Positions 1 to 4,631 of a DNA stretch of 41,026 nucleotides are shown piece after piece. Within the stretch, counting starts at the first letter, position 1. Each line of letters opens with the position of its first letter. The position numbers and the translations under genes were made by a program. The DNA is from a virus: positions 18,477-59,502 of IMG/VR virus record IMGVR_UViG_3300030061_000095; one strand, 5' to 3'. The notes under the pieces are model-generated. The model worked only from the letters and a program-made list of their open reading frames with translations. It did not search any database and was not told the DNA's origin.

Positions 1-471
1 AGTCTTACCACCGCCATGCTTTTCAATCAGATCAACGATCACCTTCTCATTAACACCATCGTGGCAACCATCATCCAATGTTGGATGCACCTTCTTGATG
101 ATCTCAACGACCTCTTTTTCAAGAGCGTTCTTAGGCTCATACTCCGGTGGACTCTCAGACTCACCATCGCCATCACCATCATCCTCGGACTCGGAAGAAT
201 CATCCTTTTCACCATCTGCATCATCTGCATCATGTGGCTCACCATCACCGCCATCGCCATCATCCGCATCAGCTTTTAGCTGAGCGACATCAATATCGTT
301 ATACATATCGATGAGTTCCTCATCGGACATCTGACTAGCACGCTTGCCATAAGCAACTGCTAACTTTTTAAGAACCCTACGCTCACCATCGGTGAGAGTA
401 TCCAATGTGCAAGGGAATCCAAACATTGCTTTAGCACTTTCAGCAATGCTGAGTATCAAATCTACATTCAT
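1..471 (-). CDS. Acidic protein of unknown function, N-terminal part (cut by left edge)
   Basis: The minus-strand frame is open for 157 codons from an ATG at 471 to the window edge, so only the N-terminal part is seen. GGAG seven bases before the ATG supports this start. Residues 1-65 look globular and helical, followed by a strongly acidic low-complexity stretch (about residues 67-110) of D, G, E and S, then a helical segment ending near a KHGGGKT sequence. No domain can be recognised. In related marine phages a MoxR/CobS-type AAA ATPase with an acidic N-terminal extension can sit in such clusters, and the visible part would fit that. This is inference, since no Walker motif lies inside the window. 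It is the last gene of the minus-strand cluster, 23 bases after the SprT-like gene. Confidence 0.7.
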   Translation of the reverse strand, partial: MNVDLILSIAESAKAMFGFPCTLDTLTDGERRVLKKLAVAYGKRASQMSDEELIDMYNDIDVAQLKADADDGDGGDGEPHDADDADGEKDDSSESEDDGDGDGESESPPEYEPKNALEKEVVEIIKKVHPTLDDGCHDGVNEKVIVDLIEKHGGGKT

Positions 472-494
472 GTTGTATCTCCAATTAACTGCGT

Positions 495-1085
495 TTAAAC
501 AACGAACAGACTGTCAGTCTGCTCACAAGCCGGACAAGGTGCAGTTTCCAAGTCAAGCATAGCTACGTTCTTGCGACTCGTACGGAAGTGAAAGTCGCAA
601 CTGCCACAGGATACTTTCAGCATCCTAGTGGACTGTTTCTTAGTGAAATCGATGTCGATTGCACCATGCGGATAGTCTCCTAAGAGACCAAGCACATCAT
701 CAATCTGTTCCTTCAACTCCTTACCGGCATGGGTAGAGGTAAGTTTTCCCTCAAGACCTATCTTCCTCGCTAAGCGAGCAAATCTGCCCTTGTGACCATT
801 CTCATTCCTATCCACCACATGAACAAGTTCATGTGCAAGTATCTCCAATGCTTGATAGCCATCATCTACCGAAGGACTGATAAACACTTCAAAGTGATTA
901 TCACTTGAGGCATCAGCATGTATGCAGACACCAAGCACCTTCCCACCTCGGTGACGAGGTGCATATCCAACAGACACCCTGTAGGGTGGCACGTCTCTCC
1001 AACTAACATCGTATTTCTCAAAGGTAGAGATCATTTGGTCAGCACCTTCGGTGAGCCAAGCTTCTCGGTCAGTATAATTTTCCAT
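495..1085 (-). CDS. SprT-like zinc metallopeptidase with C-terminal zinc ribbon
   Basis: A 196-residue protein with the SprT-type metal site: HELVH at residues 85-89 and a third histidine at 98 followed by KGRF, as in the HExxH...HGxxF pattern of the SprT/Spartan family. The C-terminal 45 residues carry two CxxC pairs (CGSC and CPAC), a zinc ribbon often found in this family. Bacterial SprT is poorly characterised and the eukaryotic relative Spartan cuts DNA-protein crosslinks, so a role in clearing proteins from phage or host DNA is possible but not shown. I prefer the ATG at 1085 because GGAG lies six bases before it. An ATG at 1097 and a GTG at 1121 are in frame, but the GTG lies inside a hairpin. 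Confidence 0.85.
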   Translation of the reverse strand: MENYTDREAWLTEGADQMISTFEKYDVSWRDVPPYRVSVGYAPRHRGGKVLGVCIHADASSDNHFEVFISPSVDDGYQALEILAHELVHVVDRNENGHKGRFARLARKIGLEGKLTSTHAGKELKEQIDDVLGLLGDYPHGAIDIDFTKKQSTRMLKVSCGSCDFHFRTSRKNVAMLDLETAPCPACEQTDSLFVV

Positions 1086-1102
1086 AGTTTTCTCCATGTT
1101 TA

Positions 1103-1144
1103 GTTTAAATACTCTCTTCACTATGTTCAGAGAGTTATTTAAAC
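1103..1144. other. Intergenic hairpin with GTTTAAA arms (copy 1)
   Basis: Arms GTTTAAATACTCTCT (1103-1117) and AGAGAGTTATTTAAAC (1129-1144) pair with one bulged base around an 11-base loop. It fills the gap between two minus-strand genes. The tip plus closing bases, CTTCACTATGTTCAG, differ at one base from those of the hairpin at 2041-2080, although the stems differ. There is no U-rich tail on either strand, so it is not a standard intrinsic terminator. Confidence 0.75.
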
Positions 1145-1156
1145 AAATAGTTAAAG

Positions 1157-1600
1157 TTAAGAACCGATATGTACTTCAAGTACATCAAGTCCTGTTAGGT
1201 CAAGGTCTCTATCAGCAAAGCTGTATGTACCTCGATTTGCTTTAGCAAAGTTCTCTATAAAGTATCCATGATATCCGGTCTGCTTTAGCAGTTCGTCTGT
1301 TGCTTTCATCACAGACTCAACATCCCAATAGCCATCTTTTACGATGGCTTTCGTAGATGATGTATGCCACATATGTTCGTAGACATTCATGCCCTTCATC
1401 CGATCAAACAAACCGGTATCAATTAATTGGCAATCGATGAGAATGTACTCTCCATCCGGCAAAGCAACATACTCCGAACAAGGGCGACAGCCACTCTCTT
1501 TGAGGCTGTGCGCCTTCGGACTGTCAAGGGCGACATCCCACACGATTCCATATTTTTCTTCAAGTTTTGCAAGCTTGTCAGCAGATATATTTGTATTCAT
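1157..1600 (-). CDS. Hypothetical protein, 147 aa
   Basis: I do not recognise this protein. The preferred start is the ATG at 1600, with GGAG seven bases upstream, rather than an in-frame start at 1642 that would run over a small hairpin and into the preceding gene. The product is a soluble, slightly acidic protein rich in aromatic residues (a WHTSSTKAIVKDGYWD segment in the middle and YHGYF near residue 115). No signal peptide or membrane segment is seen. It is the second gene of the minus-strand cluster, and its base composition matches that cluster (clearly more G+C than the structural genes). It is probably an early or accessory gene. Confidence 0.7.
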   Translation of the reverse strand: MNTNISADKLAKLEEKYGIVWDVALDSPKAHSLKESGCRPCSEYVALPDGEYILIDCQLIDTGLFDRMKGMNVYEHMWHTSSTKAIVKDGYWDVESVMKATDELLKQTGYHGYFIENFAKANRGTYSFADRDLDLTGLDVLEVHIGS

Positions 1601-1617
1601 TCTGTTTCTCCAGTTGT

Positions 1618-1633
1618 GAGGTCTAAAGACCTC
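1618..1633. other. Short dyad with TAAA loop
   Basis: GAGGTC-TAAA-GACCTC is a perfect 6-bp stem with a 4-base loop between the stop of the 1635-2009 gene and the ribosome binding site of the 1157-1600 gene (minus strand, where the loop reads TTTA). Two other dyads, at 2196-2215 and 2718-2733, also have a TTTA loop. It could be an operator or an mRNA-stabilising hairpin. Confidence 0.5.
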
Positions 1634-1634
1634 G

Positions 1635-2009
1635 TTAAGCAAAATAACCAGTGTCAGGATATTCTATCCTGTGGTCACCCAGTTCCTCGTCATAGCTTGC
1701 ATAATCCATGTCAGCCTCATTTACTTCGTAAATTCGTGCATCCGCAAGACCACACTCACAGTCCATGTACCTCCAAAAAGGCTCATCAGCAGAGTAGCAA
1801 TCCAAGAGTTTCAAGCGCAGTCTTTCAGACTCACGCACAACTCTTGTAGCGAATCCATTGTCCTTAAGAAAGGTGTTAACCTTTCTCATGTAGTAGTCAG
1901 ACGTAACCCTGAAAGGGCTGAGCGTAACTACGTCACCTTGAACCCAAGCCACATAGCGACCATTGATTTCCATATAGCTTCCGCTATCAGTATCTTCGTA
2001 TCCAATCAT
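1635..2009 (-). CDS. Hypothetical acidic protein, 124 aa
   Basis: First gene of the minus-strand cluster, with an unknown function. The protein is acidic and tyrosine-rich, with a C-terminal run of D/E/Y residues. It has no predicted membrane segment and no motif I can name. Two ATGs lie six bases apart. The one at 2009 is better placed (GGAG seven bases upstream), whereas the one at 2015 would leave almost no spacing to the Shine-Dalgarno. It follows a leader of about 100 bases containing the hairpin at 2041-2080 and a sigma70-like promoter at 2118-2146. The same CTGGAGAA-type ribosome binding site precedes the next gene of the cluster (1157-1600). Confidence 0.7.
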   Translation of the reverse strand: MIGYEDTDSGSYMEINGRYVAWVQGDVVTLSPFRVTSDYYMRKVNTFLKDNGFATRVVRESERLRLKLLDCYSADEPFWRYMDCECGLADARIYEVNEADMDYASYDEELGDHRIEYPDTGYFA

Positions 2010-2040
2010 ATTCATTCTCCAGTTGTTGTTTGGGGGATAT

Positions 2041-2080
2041 GGTTTAAACCCCCTTCACTACGTTCAGGGGGTTTTAAACC
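2041..2080. other. Leader hairpin with GTTTAAA arms (copy 2)
   Basis: GGTTTAAACCCCC (2041-2053) pairs with GGGGGTTTTAAACC (2067-2080), with one extra T, around loop TTCACTACGTTCA. It lies between the likely promoter and the start of the first minus-strand gene. The loop and closing pair match the hairpin at 1103-1144 except for one base, while the middle of the stem has changed on both sides (CTCTCT/AGAGAG there, CCCCC/GGGGG here). Confidence 0.75.
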
Positions 2081-2117
2081 TATCCTCCTTACAGTTTCCG
2101 ATCTCTCAACATTCCGC

Positions 2118-2146
2118 ATGGTAGCGTAGGACATAATGCACGTCAA
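2118..2146 (-). promoter_or_regulatory. Sigma70-like promoter for the minus-strand cluster
   Basis: On the minus strand TTGACG (2146-2141) is followed by a 17-base spacer and TACCAT (2123-2118). This gives 5 of 6 and 4 of 6 matches to the sigma70 boxes with ideal spacing. Transcription would begin near 2111 and give a leader of about 100 bases that includes the hairpin at 2041-2080. This is a pattern match only. Confidence 0.45.
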
Positions 2147-2182
2147 CTACTGATTGAATGTGGGGTTGCCGAAGGAATCGAA

Positions 2183-2211
2183 TTGATCTAAGAACAGGTA
2201 TGATTTATCAT
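2183..2211 (+). promoter_or_regulatory. Possible promoter giving a leaderless terS mRNA
   Basis: TTGATC (2183-2188), a 17-base spacer and TATCAT (2206-2211) resemble sigma70 boxes (4 of 6 and 5 of 6). The expected start of transcription is close to 2218, the A of the first plausible ATG. That ATG has no Shine-Dalgarno, which fits leaderless initiation. The -10 box lies inside the palindrome at 2196-2215. Confidence 0.3.
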
Positions 2212-2215
2212 ACCT
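2196..2215. promoter_or_regulatory. Perfect 8-bp palindrome, candidate operator
   Basis: AGGTATGA-TTTA-TCATACCT is a perfect inverted repeat ending two bases before the ATG of the small terminase gene. It overlaps the putative -10 box, a classic place for a repressor to bind. It could also fold as an RNA hairpin if transcription starts further upstream. Confidence 0.5.
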
Positions 2216-2217
2216 CT

Positions 2218-2673
2218 ATGACAGATCAAAAGACTAAGAATCCCATAGGTACACTAAGCGTCAAAGAACGCTTATATGCTAGGTATAAGGCTCAAGGCTA
2301 TTCCAATGGCAAGAGCGCAGAACTAGCCGGATACAAGGGCGGTACAAGTGCAGATAAGCAAGGCTACAGACTGTCCAAAAAAGCTGATATAAAGGACGAG
2401 ATCGCAAGGATATTGGCAGAGCAAGAGACTAGAAGTCTCATAGACAGGGAATCCCACCTTGATGAACTGGCAAAACTAAGGGACAAAGCGGTTGATACAG
2501 GGCAGATCGGCTCAGCAGTAACTGCTGAACATTACCGAGGCAAGGTAGCTAACTTATATACCGAGAGACTAGAAGTCTCAGATGCTAATAAGGAGTCCTC
2601 CGATGAGATAATGACTCGTATCAGTAAACTGCTTGGCAAAGAACAGACCGATAAAGATTCATCTTTACACTAG
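2218..2673 (+). CDS. terS: Terminase small subunit (probable)
   Basis: A 151-residue protein directly before the large terminase. Small terminase subunits bind the packaging site on phage DNA and present it to the large subunit at the portal. Residues about 20-75 have the helix-turn-helix layout of many small terminases: an ERLYARYKAQGYS helix, the turn-like KSAELAGYKGG, then a helix through KKADIKDEIARIL. A second helical region (HLDELAKLRDKA) and a RGKVANLYTERLEV segment follow, as in other small terminases. I chose the ATG at 2218. In-frame starts at 2158 and 2200 are possible, but the latter lies inside the palindrome. Codon use and G+C resemble the minus-strand cluster more than the head genes. 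Confidence 0.72.
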   Translation: MTDQKTKNPIGTLSVKERLYARYKAQGYSNGKSAELAGYKGGTSADKQGYRLSKKADIKDEIARILAEQETRSLIDRESHLDELAKLRDKAVDTGQIGSAVTAEHYRGKVANLYTERLEVSDANKESSDEIMTRISKLLGKEQTDKDSSLH

Positions 2674-2717
2674 GGAACTGTTTAAACCTTCTCCAAACTG
2701 CGCAGGTGACGCATACC

Positions 2718-2733
2718 AATGTGTTTACACATT
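2718..2733. other. TTTA-loop dyad
   Basis: AATGTG-TTTA-CACATT is a perfect 6-bp stem with a TTTA loop. It has the same loop as the dyads at 2196-2215 and, read on the minus strand, 1618-1633. It may be a binding site for a phage regulator or a terminase recognition element. Confidence 0.45.
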
Positions 2734-2763
2734 TCCTGTGTAGGCGCGCACAGTTTTAGCGAC

Positions 2764-2784
2764 ACCCCACCCCCCCTGTACACA
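2764..2784 (+). repeat. C-rich direct repeat, copy 1
   Basis: ACCCCACCCCCCCT followed by GTACACA. Copy 2 at 2871-2890 has one C fewer and AA in place of GT. The two copies start 107 bases apart. The complementary strand is G-rich and might fold into non-canonical structures. Confidence 0.7.
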
Positions 2785-2870
2785 AGCGGGACTCCGCACA
2801 CACACATATACATACTGTTTCAAATTTTCACACAGTAAAAAATGAGTTTTATTTAACATAGTATTTACAT

Positions 2871-2890
2871 ACCCCACCCCCCTAAACACA
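2871..2890 (+). repeat. C-rich direct repeat, copy 2
   Basis: ACCCCACCCCCCT followed by AAACACA, matching copy 1 at 2764-2784. Both copies lie in the terS-terL gap and nothing similar is seen elsewhere in the window. Confidence 0.7.
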
Positions 2891-2944
2891 GATAAACGCT
2901 CTAGGTTCACATGGCTAGAAAAATTTTGCATATAATTTTGGGGA

Positions 2945-2983
2945 TAGAGGCTAATCGCGCCCAATAGATAGGATTAGCCTCTA
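2945..2983. other. 12-bp inverted repeat upstream of terL
   Basis: TAGAGGCTAATC (2945-2956) and GATTAGCCTCTA (2972-2983) are perfectly complementary around a 15-base loop. No T-run follows, so it is not an intrinsic terminator for the plus strand. Its position about 100 bases before terL suits an operator, an RNA structure in a longer transcript, or part of a packaging site. Confidence 0.7.
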
Positions 2984-3036
2984 GGGTGACTGGACAGGAT
3001 TTGTTGAGAGTGTAAGACTGTCCTCTGGAGATACCC

Positions 3037-3065
3037 TTGCACTACAGTATATAGAGTTGTAATAT
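3037..3065 (+). promoter_or_regulatory. Weak promoter-like sequence before terL
   Basis: TTGCAC (3037-3042), 17 bases, then TAATAT (3060-3065). Both boxes are imperfect (about 3 of 6 and 4 of 6). Initiation near 3072 would leave only about ten bases before the ATG at 3083, which has no Shine-Dalgarno. This would be a second nearly leaderless arrangement, like that proposed for terS. Confidence 0.2.
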
Positions 3066-3082
3066 GGTTGACAATACTACAT

Positions 3083-4612
3083 ATGGGTATATCACAGAAA
3101 CAGTTGAGAGAGGTTATGGGTCATCTTACAGATGACAATCTTGCTAGGCTTAATGGACCGCAACGTAAAGAACTAGACAACCTTATTGTTAATTTAGAGA
3201 AGGCTGTTGTTAGAGAACAGTCGCAAGATAGCTTTTTAGATTTTGCTGATTCTGTATGGCAAGAGTTTATGTGCGGTGCGCATCATAAGAAGATGGCTGA
3301 TGCCTTTGAGCGTGTAGCTAATGGTGAATGTAAACGCTTGATGATAAATATGCCTCCTAGATTTGGTAAGTCACAGTTAACATCTTGGTTACTACCGGCA
3401 TGGATAGTGGGTAGACAACCACATAAGAAGATTATCATGGCTTCACATACAGCTGAACTGTCTCTCCGGTTCGGTAGAATGGTACGTAACCTCATTGATA
3501 GCGAGGAGTATCAAGATATATTTCCGGAAGTAAGTTTAAATCTCGATTCTAAAGCAGCCGGACGATTTGATATATCGGGTGGCGGTGAATATTTTTCAAT
3601 CGGAGTTGGCGGTGCGGTGACGGGTCGTGGTGCGGATTTGTTAATTATTGATGACCCACACTCAGAACAACAAGGACAGTCTGCTGATCCAAAAATTTTC
3701 GAAAGCACCTATGATTGGTATCTGTCAGGACCGAGGCAGCGTTTGCAGCCGGGTGGTGCGATTATCATTGTTATGACTAGATGGGGTAAGAAAGACTTAT
3801 GTGGTTCTATATTGAAAGACTCTGCTACTAGAGATAATAGTGATGAGTGGGAAGTTATAGAACTACCAGCTATATTGCCATCAGGCAGAAGTCTTTGGGA
3901 AGAATACTGGAAGGTTGATGAACTTGAGAAGATTAAGGCAACTCTACCTATATCGCATTGGGAAGCGCAGTATCAACAAAACCCTGTATCGGAAGAGAGT
4001 GCCATAGTCAAACGTGAATGGTGGCAAGAATGGGAAGATAAAGAACCTCCAGCATGTGAATTCATTATTCAATCATGGGATACCGCTTTTCTAAAAACAC
4101 AACGATCTGACTATTCAGCTTGCACTACATGGGGTGTATTCTACAAAGAAGATCAGAATGGTTATTCTGCTCCACAAGTTATATTGCTTGATGCCTTTCA
4201 AGAAAGATTAGAGTTCCCTGAACTTAAACGTAGAGCATACGAAGAACATCAACAATGGATGCCAGATGCTTTTATTGTTGAGGCAAAAGCTGCCGGTTCA
4301 CCTTTGATCTTTGAATTGAGAGCAATAGGTATACCTGTACAGGAGTTTACACCTTCTAGGGGTAACGATAAGATTGCACGTGTAAACGCTGTAGCAGATT
4401 TATTTGCATCAGGTTCTGTGTGGTATCCGAAAAAAAGATGGGCAGAGGAAGTTGTAGAACAGTTTGCATCTTTTCCTGTAGGAGACCATGATGACTTAGT
4501 TGACTCATCTACACAGGCTTTGCTCAGGTTTAGACAAGGTGGATTTATAAGACTAGAAGATGATCAAGATGATTATGAAGATGTCTCTGACAGGGTTGCT
4601 AAATACTATTAA
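3083..4612 (+). CDS. terL: Terminase large subunit (packaging ATPase and nuclease)
   Basis: This 509-residue motor cuts concatemeric DNA and pumps it through the portal into the prohead. The ATPase half has a Walker A-type loop MPPRFGKS (about residues 90-97), a coupling-type S/H region (ASHTAE) and Walker B LLIIDD with D190-D191 followed by PH. The C-terminal RNase H-like nuclease is marked by spaced acidic residues in SWDTA (D333), VEAKAAG (E400) and GDHDDLVD (D470/D471). An upstream in-frame TTG at 3068 is possible. I prefer the ATG at 3083, though neither has a clear Shine-Dalgarno. The ATG at 3064 is in another frame. Length and motif order are typical. The portal gene follows after 19 bases. 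Confidence 0.95.
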   Translation: MGISQKQLREVMGHLTDDNLARLNGPQRKELDNLIVNLEKAVVREQSQDSFLDFADSVWQEFMCGAHHKKMADAFERVANGECKRLMINMPPRFGKSQLTSWLLPAWIVGRQPHKKIIMASHTAELSLRFGRMVRNLIDSEEYQDIFPEVSLNLDSKAAGRFDISGGGEYFSIGVGGAVTGRGADLLIIDDPHSEQQGQSADPKIFESTYDWYLSGPRQRLQPGGAIIIVMTRWGKKDLCGSILKDSATRDNSDEWEVIELPAILPSGRSLWEEYWKVDELEKIKATLPISHWEAQYQQNPVSEESAIVKREWWQEWEDKEPPACEFIIQSWDTAFLKTQRSDYSACTTWGVFYKEDQNGYSAPQVILLDAFQERLEFPELKRRAYEEHQQWMPDAFIVEAKAAGSPLIFELRAIGIPVQEFTPSRGNDKIARVNAVADLFASGSVWYPKKRWAEEVVEQFASFPVGDHDDLVDSSTQALLRFRQGGFIRLEDDQDDYEDVSDRVAKYY

Positions 4613-4631
4613 TATATTTAAACTGATCTAA

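Larger units (their letters stand above)
2674..3082. other. Non-coding terS-terL gap rich in repeats
   Basis: No credible coding frame on either strand. It holds a GTTTAAAC site (2680-2687), a TTTA-loop dyad (2718-2733), two C-rich direct repeats (2764-2784 and 2871-2890), a short CA run near 2797-2808, a 12-bp inverted repeat (2945-2983), a weaker GGACAG/CTGTCC stem (2992-2997 with 3018-3023) and a promoter-like sequence near 3037-3065. In a genome whose genes mostly overlap, about 400 empty bases suggest a cis-acting site. Candidates are a packaging start (pac/cos), transcription control or an origin. Confidence 0.6.

Noticed and set aside
16-283. Plus-strand frames of 60-90 codons at the left edge
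   Set aside because: They mirror the acidic D/G/E/S tract of the minus-strand gene and give I/L/T or S/P-rich low-complexity products without ribosome binding sites.
2041-2080. Rho-independent terminator
   Set aside because: The stem is strong but neither strand has a following T-run, and it lies in a 5-prime leader; kept only as a hairpin.
1427-2129. Plus-strand open frames of 140 and 152 codons opposite the minus-strand cluster
   Set aside because: They are antisense to genes with good ribosome binding sites and cover the intergenic hairpins; compositions are unlike real proteins.
2725-2964. Minus-strand 79-codon frame in the terS-terL gap
   Set aside because: It runs through the direct repeats and the inverted repeat, lacks a ribosome binding site and has no recognisable sequence.
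3064-3066. ATG at 3064 as the terL start
   Set aside because: It is in a different frame from the terminase; the in-frame choices are TTG at 3068 and ATG at 3083.
2674-3082. tRNA or attachment site in the non-coding gap
   Set aside because: No T-loop GGTTCGA-type sequence or cloverleaf pairing was seen, and there is no integrase in the window.
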